Assembly (NCBI GenBank): GCA_020693165.1
Contig: JAIMJQ010000015.1
Location: 1-42,712, forward strand
Reading direction: 5' to 3'
DNA: 42,712 nucleotides
From: Xanthomonas sp.
Lineage (GTDB): Bacteria > Pseudomonadota > Gammaproteobacteria > Xanthomonadales > SZUA-5
Part shown: positions 8,434-15,868 of the stretch, piece by piece
How positions within the stretch are numbered: position 1 is the first letter of the stretch
Layout of the letters: every line of letters begins with the position of its first letter
Notes under the pieces: generated by a model
Seen by the model: the letters and a program-made list of their open reading frames with translations, nothing else
The model's database searches: none
Told to the model about the DNA's origin: nothing
Made by a program: the position numbers and the translations under genes

Positions 8434-9567
8434 ATGGAGATTCGTGGCCTTGGATTCGGCATGTCGCTGTGCATCGTGCTGCTGTACGCGATGCTGGCAT
8501 TGGTGGTCGCCCGCGTCGGAGACGCGCCGGCCTATCGCGCGCTGCGTTATGGCGGCATCTGTGGGTCGCTGGGACTGGCGATGAACATGACCCAGGGCGT
8601 CGCCCACCCGCTGCTGCCGTTTGTATTCGGCAACACGCTGGTGGTGATGTCCGCCGCCTGGTTCTGGGTCGGTACGCGCCGATTCGCCGGGGCGCAGCCG
8701 TCGCGGCTTCCGGTGGTCGCGCTCGGCGCGGCGATGGCGGCGACCGGCATCTGGTTCACTTTCGTGACGCCGAGCTTCGGCGGCAGGCTCAGCAGCAATG
8801 CGCTGCTGATCGCGGCGGCAACCGCAGCGACCGCCTGGGGTTTCCTGGCGACCTCCAACGGGCGCGCGCTCGGCCGCATTGCCTGGATGCTCGGCCTGCT
8901 GCAATTGCTGACCACCACTTTCCTGCTGGCGCGCGTCTACGTGCACTGGCGCCATGGCATTCCGGCGCAGACGATCATGGAGCCGCAGGCGCTGAACATT
9001 GCCACCTATTTTGGCATCCTGCTGAGCGTCGTGCTGTTCGCCATCGGGTTGAATATCCTGGTGGTGTTCCGGCTGGTCGACGGCATGCTCGACCTGGCGA
9101 TGCGCGATGCGCTGACCGGAACCAGCAACCGCCTCGGACTGCGCCGGGCGCTCGACCAGTCGTGGGCCGATTGCACCGGCTTGCTGATGATGGACCTCGA
9201 CGACTTCAAGGCGATCAACGACCTGCATGGCCATGAGGTCGGCGATCGCCTGCTGCAGCGCTTCGTCGCTGTGGTCAGGCGCCACATGGGTGAAGGCGAC
9301 TTGCTGGTACGCATGGGTGGCGAGGAGTTCCTGCTGCTGTTGCGCGGCAGCCATCGCGATCCGGCGCAGCTCGCCGAAGCCATCCGCCGCGATTTTGCCG
9401 CAGTCGAACGCGACTTGCCGCCAGCTTCGGCCTCGATCGGCGGCGTCCATTTGCGCGGACTCACCGCCGAGGCATTCCGCGCCCACCTGCAACTCGCCGA
9501 TCGAGCCCTGTACGCGGCCAAGGATGCCGGCCGCAACCGCGTGCGATTCGCAGCGGCGACAGACTGA
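8434..9567 (+). CDS. Membrane-bound diguanylate cyclase (GGDEF)
   Basis: Makes cyclic di-GMP from two GTP at the inner membrane. 377 residues. About six or seven hydrophobic segments fill residues 10-215 (for example LCIVLLYAMLALVV, LVVMSAAWFWVG and IATYFGILLSVVLFAIGLNI), a sensor region of no named type that I can assign. The cyclase domain follows: DALTGTSNRLGLRR, LMMDLDDFKAINDLHGHEVGD, and the active-site loop GGEEF at 295-299. All catalytic residues are present. The product-inhibition RxxD motif expected five residues before the loop is GEGD, so the canonical I-site Arg is missing. ATG 8434 is used; ATG 8461 is a possible alternative nine codons in. It is divergent from the phosphoesterase gene. 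Confidence 0.9.
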   Translation: MEIRGLGFGMSLCIVLLYAMLALVVARVGDAPAYRALRYGGICGSLGLAMNMTQGVAHPLLPFVFGNTLVVMSAAWFWVGTRRFAGAQPSRLPVVALGAAMAATGIWFTFVTPSFGGRLSSNALLIAAATAATAWGFLATSNGRALGRIAWMLGLLQLLTTTFLLARVYVHWRHGIPAQTIMEPQALNIATYFGILLSVVLFAIGLNILVVFRLVDGMLDLAMRDALTGTSNRLGLRRALDQSWADCTGLLMMDLDDFKAINDLHGHEVGDRLLQRFVAVVRRHMGEGDLLVRMGGEEFLLLLRGSHRDPAQLAEAIRRDFAAVERDLPPASASIGGVHLRGLTAEAFRAHLQLADRALYAAKDAGRNRVRFAAATD

Positions 9568-9705
9568 TCGAAAACTGAAGTCCCGCAGATGAGTCGGCCT
9601 GCACACGCAGGGCGCTTGACGGTTATCAAGGTGTGACTGGGCCACCCTCCTACACTCAATCCAGCGTCCGGCGACACTCGCGGCCAGGTTGGACAGGAGG
9701 ATGCC

Positions 9706-11703
9706 ATGATCACTCGAACCCGCCCGGCACCGACGGTGCTTGGCCTTGCCATCGGCTGTCTGCTCAGCTCCATCGCGAGCGCCGGCAGCTTCGTCTACGA
9801 GGGCCGGCTGCAGGAATCGGGCTCGCTGGCCAATGGTCGTTACGACTTCGAGATCCTGGCGCACGCCGATGCCACCTTGGGTGGACCGATCGCCTCGGCG
9901 ATCCGCTTCGATGGTGTGGAAGTCGTCGACGGTCGTTTCCGCCTCGATTTCGAACTGCCAGCCGCGGGTGTCGATCAGGTCTGGCTCGGTCTCGCCGTAC
10001 GCAGCCACGGCAGCAGCAGCGACTACGCCGCCTTCCCGGCCCGCACCAAGGCCGTCGAGGCGGGACCGATCGGTCTGTGCTGGAGCAGCAGCGGCGATTC
10101 CAACACCGATCCTGCGGTGAATTTCCTCGGTACCACCGATGCGCAGCCCTTCGTGATTCGGACCTGGGACGCACCCAGCCTGAGAATCGAACCGTCGACG
10201 GCCACATTCGGCTTGCGTCCCATCACCAGCAACACCATCGCTGGCAGCCATGCCAACGAAGTCACAGCCGGGGTTCGCGGCGCGACCATCTCTGGCGGCG
10301 GGATACCGAGCGGGGCGAATGACCCCAACTTCAGCTTCTCGGCTCCGAACCGAGTCACTGATCATTACGGTACCGTCGGCGGTGGCCTCGGCAATCGGGC
10401 GGGCGACAACGCCGGCACCACTCTCGATAGCGCTTTCGCCACCGTGGCCGGCGGCTACGAGAACGCCGCCAACGGCGAAAGCAGCTCGGTTGGCGGCGGC
10501 TCCGGCAACTTTGCGAGCGGCGGATCGAGCACGGTCGCGGGCGGCGCATACAACGTTGCCAGCGCCTCCACCAGCACCATCGCCGGCGGCGCCAGCAACC
10601 GGGCCACCGCCGACTCAAGCACCGTCGCGGGTGGTGCGCGCAACACTGCCGTCGATATCTACAGCGCGGTCGGTGGCGGCGCCGACAATGTCTCCAGCGG
10701 ATTCGGGAGTGCCGTCGGGGGCGGTCGCTACAACACCGCAAACGGTGAGCTGGGCACGGTGGCCGGCGGCTTCCGGAACTGTGCTGGTGGTCTTTACTCC
10801 TGGTCTGGCGGCTACCGGGCGAAGGTTCGCCAGGGCAGCGAATCCGGACAGGCCGGTGAGGGCTGTACGGATGTCCCATTCGTTGGGCTCAATGGTGACT
10901 ACGGCACTTTCGTCTGGGCCGATTCGCAGATCGCAAACTTCATCTCGACTGGACCGAACCAGTTCCTCGCGCGCGCCGACGGTGGCTTCGGTTTCAACAC
11001 CAATACCATCCCCGCTGGCATCGAAGCGGTACTTCAGGGCCGGACCGGCGCGAACGGGAACGTCGATCTCTACCTCAAGCCCGCAGCGCACGGCCGCGGC
11101 ATCAACATGGCGGTGCTGCCGGGCACCGGTGCTGCGGCCTTCTACATCTCGCAGTACGACGGCAGCAGTTTCGTCGACCGCATCCTGCTCGCGGCGAATG
11201 GCGACTTTTCGGTCACGCAACAGGCTTTCAAGCCCGGCGGCGGGTCATGGGCGGCACTCTCCGATGAACGGCTGAAAACCGGACTGGTGCCACTCACGGG
11301 CACGCTCGATAGGCTGCTTGCGCTGCGCGGCGTCGAGTACCAGTACCGGCCCGAACTGACGCCGAAGACACTGTATCTGCCGGGCCGGCAGGTCGGCTTC
11401 ATCGCCCAGGAGGTCGAGCAGGTGTTTCCGGATTGGGTGTCGCAGAGCGAAGGCGGATTCAAGACCGTAGGCCCGCGCGGCTTCGAGGCGCTGACGGTCG
11501 AGGCCTTGCGCGAGCTGCGCGCCGAGAGCGCAACCATCGACAGCAGCCAGAGCGCGCGGATTGCTGCACTGGAGTCGCAACTGGCCGAACAGGCGAAACA
11601 GGCCGAACGCGAACGGGCAATCTTGCTGGGCGAACTGGCCGAGCTGCGCGCCGCGCTGGCCGAGCTTGCCGGCGAAGACGACCGCCACGACCCGGATCAC
11701 TGA
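9706..11703 (+). CDS. Secreted fibre-like protein: YadA-type head repeats plus S74 intramolecular chaperone
   Basis: A 665-residue surface or secreted protein. Signal peptide at 1-25 (LGLAIGCLLSSIASA), then a domain opening FVYEGRLQESGSLANGRYDF. Residues about 220-365 are a run of short repeats (VGGGLGNRAG, VAGGYENAANG, VGGGSGNFASG, VAGGAYNVAS), typical of left-handed beta-roll trimeric heads. The C terminus is a peptidase S74 domain: the LSDERLK block supplies S519 and K524 with the five-residue spacing of the self-cleaving Ser-Lys dyad, followed by FIAQEVEQVFPDWV and LTVEALRELRAE, then a coiled coil from about 605. S74 domains fold a trimer and are then cut off. AGGAGG (9695-9700) lies five bases before the ATG. 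The next gene begins two bases after the stop codon begins to close (TGAGATG). Confidence 0.85.
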   Translation: MITRTRPAPTVLGLAIGCLLSSIASAGSFVYEGRLQESGSLANGRYDFEILAHADATLGGPIASAIRFDGVEVVDGRFRLDFELPAAGVDQVWLGLAVRSHGSSSDYAAFPARTKAVEAGPIGLCWSSSGDSNTDPAVNFLGTTDAQPFVIRTWDAPSLRIEPSTATFGLRPITSNTIAGSHANEVTAGVRGATISGGGIPSGANDPNFSFSAPNRVTDHYGTVGGGLGNRAGDNAGTTLDSAFATVAGGYENAANGESSSVGGGSGNFASGGSSTVAGGAYNVASASTSTIAGGASNRATADSSTVAGGARNTAVDIYSAVGGGADNVSSGFGSAVGGGRYNTANGELGTVAGGFRNCAGGLYSWSGGYRAKVRQGSESGQAGEGCTDVPFVGLNGDYGTFVWADSQIANFISTGPNQFLARADGGFGFNTNTIPAGIEAVLQGRTGANGNVDLYLKPAAHGRGINMAVLPGTGAAAFYISQYDGSSFVDRILLAANGDFSVTQQAFKPGGGSWAALSDERLKTGLVPLTGTLDRLLALRGVEYQYRPELTPKTLYLPGRQVGFIAQEVEQVFPDWVSQSEGGFKTVGPRGFEALTVEALRELRAESATIDSSQSARIAALESQLAEQAKQAERERAILLGELAELRAALAELAGEDDRHDPDH

Positions 11704-11704
11704 G

Positions 11705-11980
11705 ATGGCCGCGTCGACAGTCTTGTTCGCGCTGGCGCTGGCACTCTCGCCCGGTGCCGCCAGCGAGACGCCAAGCGCGGCAGCCCAGGCGTTCGAGTTG
11801 GTCGAGTCGCGCGTCGCGCCAGCCACCGCCGATGGCCGCTACACGCTGACCGAGGCCAACGCCCGTTCAGCAGCGGCAGCGAGCACGCCCGATGGCCGCT
11901 TCCAGCTGATCGAAACGCGCCAGCCAGCCGTCGGCTGCGAACCCTTTCCGCAGGAGTTGTTCGCCAACGGCTTCGAGTAG
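11705..11980 (+). CDS. Small secreted protein with C-terminal FANGFE tag
   Basis: 91 residues. A signal peptide (about 1-20, STVLFALALALSPGAAS) is followed by two copies of a short motif, ADGRYTLTEA and PDGRFQLIET, then AVGCEP and the extreme C-terminal ELFANGFE. Its ATG follows the stop of the fibre-like gene directly (TGAGATG), so translation is probably coupled and the two products may act together. The end matches the tail of the 2475-3131 product and of the beta-helix protein ending at 22422. No family recognised. It ends four bases before the convergent tag gene. Confidence 0.7.
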   Translation: MAASTVLFALALALSPGAASETPSAAAQAFELVESRVAPATADGRYTLTEANARSAAAASTPDGRFQLIETRQPAVGCEPFPQELFANGFE

Positions 11981-11984
11981 CGGA

Positions 11985-12572
11985 TCAAGCGTCGCCGCCT
12001 TTCCGTGCATGCGCCGCCCGATAGCGCGGACAGTCGACCAGGTGATCGTCGACCATGCCGACGGCCTGCATGAAGGCATACATGATGGTGCTGCCGACGA
12101 ACTTGAAGCCGCGCTTGCCGAGGTCCTTGCTCAGGCGGTCGGAGATCTCGGTACGCGCCGGGACTTCGCTCGGCACGCGTCGCTGATTGTCCAGCGGCGC
12201 GCCGTCGACGAACGACCAGAAATACGCATCCAGGCTGCCGTGCGAGGCTTGCAGCGCCAGCGCGGCGCGGGCATTGCCGCGCACCGACCACACCTTGAGC
12301 CGGTTGCGCACGATGCCGGGATCCAGCAGTCGCGACTCCAGTTCGGCGTCATCGAGTGCGGCCAGCGCCGCCAGGTCGTAGTCGAGAAACACCCGGGCGT
12401 ATTCGGCGCGCCTGGCGAGCACGCTGCGCCAGCTCAGGCCCGCCTGCGCGCCCTCCAGCGCCAGGAACTCGAACAAGGTGCGCTCGTCGTGCACCGGCAC
12501 GCCCCACTCGCGGTCGTGATAGTCGGCCTCGAGCGCCGAATTCGTGGCCCAGGGGCAGCGCGGCAAGTTCAT
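11985..12572 (-). CDS. tag: DNA-3-methyladenine glycosylase I
   Basis: Removes 3-methyladenine from alkylated DNA, the first step of base excision repair. 195 residues, close to the 187 of the E. coli enzyme. The start MNLPRCPW is chosen because it matches the family N terminus and supplies the zinc-binding Cys. Other zinc ligands are the His in YHDREWGVP and the His/Cys pair in DDHLVDC. The active-site Glu is in LEGAQAGLSW, and KRGFKFVGSTIMYAFMQAVG is the conserved C-terminal block. An in-frame extension to 12632 (20 codons) is unlikely to be real. Convergent with the small FANGFE gene. Confidence 0.95.
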   Translation of the reverse strand: MNLPRCPWATNSALEADYHDREWGVPVHDERTLFEFLALEGAQAGLSWRSVLARRAEYARVFLDYDLAALAALDDAELESRLLDPGIVRNRLKVWSVRGNARAALALQASHGSLDAYFWSFVDGAPLDNQRRVPSEVPARTEISDRLSKDLGKRGFKFVGSTIMYAFMQAVGMVDDHLVDCPRYRAAHARKGGDA

Positions 12573-12936
12573 CTGCAGAGGCCCTGGCGCCAGCGAAGCG
12601 TTGATCCTACAACTGCAGCCCGGCGCAGACACTGCTGCCGACTGGCGCGTAGCACGCCGCGCGCCATCTCACCAAACATAACGTAGGCCAATTGACTTTA
12701 TTGGATTACAGTTTCATCACTCCGTTCACCCTGAGCAAAGCGTCCGACGCTTTGTCAGGACGCATAACCGATTGCCCTGAGCCTGTCGAAGGGCGAGGGC
12801 TGGCGCGCACCGCCACCCTTCGACGGCGCGTCCCGGTGAAGCTCTGGGACGCCCTGCTCAGGGCGAATGGTGGGGAGGTGAGCCAGTTCGATGCGCGAAC
12901 AAGCGCACCGACACGGGCGCCCGGGACTCTCGGCGC
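12573..12936. other. Non-coding gap with repeat, no gene seen
   Basis: Between tag and the copper-efflux promoter I see no credible gene; the open frames here have no signal peptide, ribosome binding site or recognisable domain. Most of it is the CCCTGAGC/GTCGAAGGG repeat listed separately. Confidence 0.6.
12720..12885. repeat. CCCTGAGC...GTCGAAGGG palindromic repeat cluster
   Basis: Three related segments: one starting CACCCTGAGCAAAGCGTCC, one starting GCCCTGAGCCTGTCGAAGGG, and an inverted one running CACCCTTCGACGGCG to GCTCAGGGCGAAT. This is the CCCTGAGC/GTCGAAGGG class of dispersed palindromes seen in many proteobacterial genomes. Probably a non-autonomous repeat; no function is implied. 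Confidence 0.6.
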
Positions 12937-12964
12937 TTGACGGCCACAACCTGCCGCGTACACT
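12937..12964 (+). promoter_or_regulatory. Putative sigma-70 promoter of the copper-efflux operon
   Basis: TTGACG (12937-12942), a 16-base spacer, then TACACT (12959-12964), 43 bases before the first gene of the operon. The match is good for both hexamers. I do not see the long dyad with 19-bp spacing expected of a MerR/CueR-controlled promoter. Confidence 0.45.
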
Positions 12965-13007
12965 GCGTCGCAAAGGGTTCCCGGTTCCCTGTCCTCGTCT
13001 GCTACGG

Positions 13008-13340
13008 ATGTCGTCTTTCTCCCGACTGCTGGTATTGCTCGCGCTGTTCATGCTGGTGCTGCCCGCGCCGCTGAAGGCGTCGTGCTGCCCGGATCCAGCA
13101 CAGGCTGCCGGTGAGTCCGAGCCGGCGTCGCCGTGCCACGGGCACGCCGATGATGACGAGGCGCCGGTGAGCGCTGATGACGGCTGCGCCGGCGATTGCT
13201 GTCCGTGCCGGGCACCGGCCGACCTGCCGGTAACGCTCCTTCTGTCTGCCGCGCCTCTGCAACTGCAAGCCATCGACGACGCCGCGCCGATGTTGTCGGG
13301 CGCACGGCCCGTGCCGCCCCTGCCCCCTCCGATCTGCTGA
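13008..13340 (+). CDS. Small secreted Cys/His-rich protein heading the cus operon
   Basis: 110 residues. A signal peptide (about 1-25, LLVLLALFMLVLPAPLKA) is followed by clustered thiols and His: SCCPDP, PCHGHADDD and CAGDCCPCRAP, then an uncharged Pro-rich end. The Cys/His clusters suggest periplasmic binding of copper or a related soft metal. It lies first in the run cusC-cusB-cusA, 92 bp upstream of cusC, just after the predicted promoter. ATG 13008 is chosen because it gives a standard signal peptide; the longer in-frame reading from 12891 buries it. No named family recognised. The metal role is inference from composition and position. Confidence 0.65.
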   Translation: MSSFSRLLVLLALFMLVLPAPLKASCCPDPAQAAGESEPASPCHGHADDDEAPVSADDGCAGDCCPCRAPADLPVTLLLSAAPLQLQAIDDAAPMLSGARPVPPLPPPIC

Positions 13341-13432
13341 TCGCCATCGTCTGCTGACCGCTGCCGGCTTTGGTCGGCTGTTGCCGCGCGCGCGCCTGCG
13401 CCGCGGCCCCGTTTCCGATGGGATCGACAACC

Positions 13433-14656
13433 ATGTGGTCCACCCTGTTGCTGGCCGGCGCGCTCGCCGCCGGCACGCCGACCGAGCGGCTGACGCTCGA
13501 CGCGGCGGTCCGCCTGTCCGCGGAGCGCGAGCTGACGGCGCTCGCCGCCGAACACGAGGTCGCAGCGGCCGCCGCCGATGCCGACTTCGCCGCCCGCCTG
13601 CCGGCGCCGATGTGGATGGTCGGCATTGAAAACCTGCCGATCACCGGCATCGATGCCGGCAGTTTCGGCGCCGACGACATGACCATGCGCATGGTTGGCG
13701 TCGAACAGATGTGGCCGAGCGCGCGGATGCGCGATGCCGGTCGCGACGCCGCGCTGGCGATGGGCGATGTCGCCCGCGCCCAGGCCGAAGCCGCGCGGCG
13801 GATGCGGGCGCGCGAGGCCGGACGCATGTGGGTCGAGGGCTGGCGCGCAGCCGCCACCGCCCGCGTGCTGCGCGCGGAAATCGCGGCGTTCGACGAAGCA
13901 ATCGCCGCAGCCCAGGTGATGGCGAAGAGCGAGCCCGGCGGCGGCGAACAGGCGCTGATGCTGGGCGTCGAACGTGCCGAGATCGAGGCCATGGCTGACG
14001 TGATGGATGGCGAATACGCCAGTGTCGAGGGCTGGTTTGCCGCCGAACTCGGCGCGCCGGTCGCGCTCGCTGATGCGGCTCCCGCGTGGACGCTGCCCGA
14101 GGCGGCGCCAATCGATGCGGCGATCGAGCGCCACCCCGAGTTGCGCATGGCCGAGGCGATGCGCCTGCAGGCCGAATCCGAATCGGGCATGGCGCAGGCG
14201 CAGGGCGGCCCCGAGTGGCGACTCACGGCCCGCTACGGCGCTCGCAGCGACGGTCGCGACGACATGCTGGGCGTCGAAGTCGGCGTGCGCTTCGATGCTT
14301 TCGCCGGTGATCGCCAGGACGCCCGCGAACGCGCCGCACGGGCACGCGCCGAGGCTGCCGAAGCGCGCGTTGCGGCCAAGCGCCGCGAGCTGACCCAGCT
14401 CGCGCGCAGCGCCAGAGCGAAGGCCGCCGCCGCGCAGGCGGCCTACCGGCGCATCACGCAGTCCTTGCTCCCGGCCGCCGCCGACCATGCCGCGCTGGTT
14501 CGCAGTCGCTACGCGGCCGGCGCTGCGACGCTTGCCGAAGCGTTCGCCGCCGAGCGCATGCATTACATCCACCACCGCGAGACGCTGCGCCTGCAGGGCG
14601 AAGCTCTGCTGGCCCTGGTGGACCTCTATTCCCTGCTGCCGGAGTGGCCGCGATGA
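13433..14656 (+). CDS. cusC: TolC-family outer-membrane channel of the metal efflux system
   Basis: Outer-membrane exit duct of a three-part RND pump. 407 residues, mostly Ala/Arg/Glu-rich helices with heptad character, as in the periplasmic barrel of TolC proteins. The N terminus is a signal peptide (WSTLLLAGALAAG). Near residues 60-95 it is Met-rich (PMWMVGIENLP, DDMTMRMVGVEQMWPSAR), which fits a Cu(I)/Ag(I) system. A second helical repeat lies at about 225-400 (HPELRMAEAMRLQAE, QSLLPAAADHAALVRSRY). Its stop overlaps the cusB start as ATGA. ATG 13433 is used; ATG 13418 is five codons upstream. The symbol rests on operon position more than on sequence. Confidence 0.85.
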   Translation: MWSTLLLAGALAAGTPTERLTLDAAVRLSAERELTALAAEHEVAAAAADADFAARLPAPMWMVGIENLPITGIDAGSFGADDMTMRMVGVEQMWPSARMRDAGRDAALAMGDVARAQAEAARRMRAREAGRMWVEGWRAAATARVLRAEIAAFDEAIAAAQVMAKSEPGGGEQALMLGVERAEIEAMADVMDGEYASVEGWFAAELGAPVALADAAPAWTLPEAAPIDAAIERHPELRMAEAMRLQAESESGMAQAQGGPEWRLTARYGARSDGRDDMLGVEVGVRFDAFAGDRQDARERAARARAEAAEARVAAKRRELTQLARSARAKAAAAQAAYRRITQSLLPAAADHAALVRSRYAAGAATLAEAFAAERMHYIHHRETLRLQGEALLALVDLYSLLPEWPR

Positions 14657-15867
14657 ATCACCGCCTCCTTTACCCGCTGCTGATCGCCGGCGCCTTCGCC
14701 TGCGGCTGGTGGTTGTCGCGCGATACCGCACCGGCACCGGCCGATCCGCATGCCGGCCACGCCCATGGCGAACTCGCGCAATCGCAGCCGGCGACCGAGG
14801 TCTGGACCTGTCCGATGCACCCCGAAGTGCGCAAGGACGGGCCCGGTTCGTGCCCGATCTGCGGCATGCCGCTGGTGCGCGCCGATGCCACGGCGAGCGC
14901 CGCGGCCGGCGTGCACGTGGCCCCGGGCCTGCAACAGAGCCTCGGCATCCGCCTCGTCGAGGTGCGGCCAGTGACGCTGGAACAGACCACGCGCGCGCCG
15001 CTCCGGCTCGCCTGGGACGAGCGCGAACGGTTCGCCGAGCAGACCCGCGTCGAGGGCTATGTGACGGCGCTGCACGTCCGCACCGCAGGCACACCGGTGC
15101 ACCGCGGCCAGCCGATCGCGACCCTCTACAGCGCGATGGTCGCACAAGCTGCCGACGAGTGGCGGCTGCTGCAGACGCTGGATCGGCCCGAGCTGGTCGA
15201 CGCCGCCCGCGAACGCCTGCGCCGCCTTGGTGTCGATCCGGCGCGCCTCGGCCAGCGACCCGGCGAGTTCACCGTGAGCGCCAGCCGCGACGGCGTGATC
15301 GAGGAGCTGAGCGTAGCCGAAGGCTCGATGGTCTCGGCGGGCATGCCGGTGGCGAGGGTGCGCGGCACCGCAAAGCTTTGGGCGATCGCCGAGTTCCGCG
15401 AGGGCGAAGCGCAGCCCGAGCCGGGCCAGATGCTGGATCTGGAGCTGGCCGCGCTGCCCGGCGTTGCTATCGCCGCGCGTGCGCTGGAAGCGCTGCCGAT
15501 GCTGGAGGCCGAGCGTCGAGTGCTGCAATGGCGACTCGAAGTCGCCAACGCAGACGGCCGGCTCAAGCCAGGGATGCTCGGCGAACTGAGGCTCTCCGGC
15601 GCACCGCGGAGCGTGCTGGCGGTCCCGACCGAGGCGGTGATCCGCACTGGCGAACGCAACCTGGTCATCGTCGCCGAGGACGATGGCGCGCACTTCCGCA
15701 GCGTGCCGGTGCTGCTCGGCATCGAGCAGGATGGCATGGTCGCCATCCGCCGCGGGCTCGTCGAGGGCCAGCGAGTCGTCGCCTCGGGCCAGTTTCTGAT
15801 CGACTCGGAAGCCAACCTGCGGCGCGCTTTCGCGGTTGGCGAGCCCGACCCGCACGCGGGGCATTGA
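14653..15867 (+). CDS. cusB: Periplasmic membrane-fusion protein of Cu/Ag efflux
   Basis: Adaptor that links the RND pump to the outer-membrane channel and hands it metal. 404 residues. One N-terminal hydrophobic segment (residues 5-20, LYPLLIAGAFACGWWLS), then a His-rich stretch DPHAGHAHG. A heavy-metal-binding domain follows at about 49-73 (WTCPMHPEVRKDGPGSCPIC, then GMPL), typical of CusB-type adaptors. The hairpin and lipoyl halves come next (ALHVRTAGTPVHRGQPIATL, then ASRDGVIEELSVAEGSMV) and a beta-barrel near 240-330. It ends in another metal-ligand run, DPHAGH. ATG overlaps the cusC stop (ATGA), and cusA starts one base after this stop, so the three are tightly coupled. Confidence 0.93.
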   Translation: MNHRLLYPLLIAGAFACGWWLSRDTAPAPADPHAGHAHGELAQSQPATEVWTCPMHPEVRKDGPGSCPICGMPLVRADATASAAAGVHVAPGLQQSLGIRLVEVRPVTLEQTTRAPLRLAWDERERFAEQTRVEGYVTALHVRTAGTPVHRGQPIATLYSAMVAQAADEWRLLQTLDRPELVDAARERLRRLGVDPARLGQRPGEFTVSASRDGVIEELSVAEGSMVSAGMPVARVRGTAKLWAIAEFREGEAQPEPGQMLDLELAALPGVAIAARALEALPMLEAERRVLQWRLEVANADGRLKPGMLGELRLSGAPRSVLAVPTEAVIRTGERNLVIVAEDDGAHFRSVPVLLGIEQDGMVAIRRGLVEGQRVVASGQFLIDSEANLRRAFAVGEPDPHAGH

Positions 15868-15868
15868 G

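Noticed and set aside
9617-9665. A TTGACG near 9617 as -35 of the fibre-like gene
   Set aside because: No -10-like hexamer lies at a proper distance, so I did not call a promoter.
8347-10365. A 672-codon minus-strand open frame
   Set aside because: It runs antisense to the diguanylate cyclase and the fibre-like gene, is rich in His, Gln and Arg, and has no domain. High GC produces such shadow frames.
10370-10800. Head repeats of the fibre-like gene as a DNA-level satellite or CRISPR-like array
   Set aside because: The periodicity is in the protein (GG-x-N-x-A units) with varied codons; there are no identical repeats with unique spacers.
12755-15145. A 796-codon minus-strand open frame
   Set aside because: Antisense to cusC and cusB and across the repeat at 12.7-12.9 kb; composition is dominated by Arg and Ala and no motif is visible.
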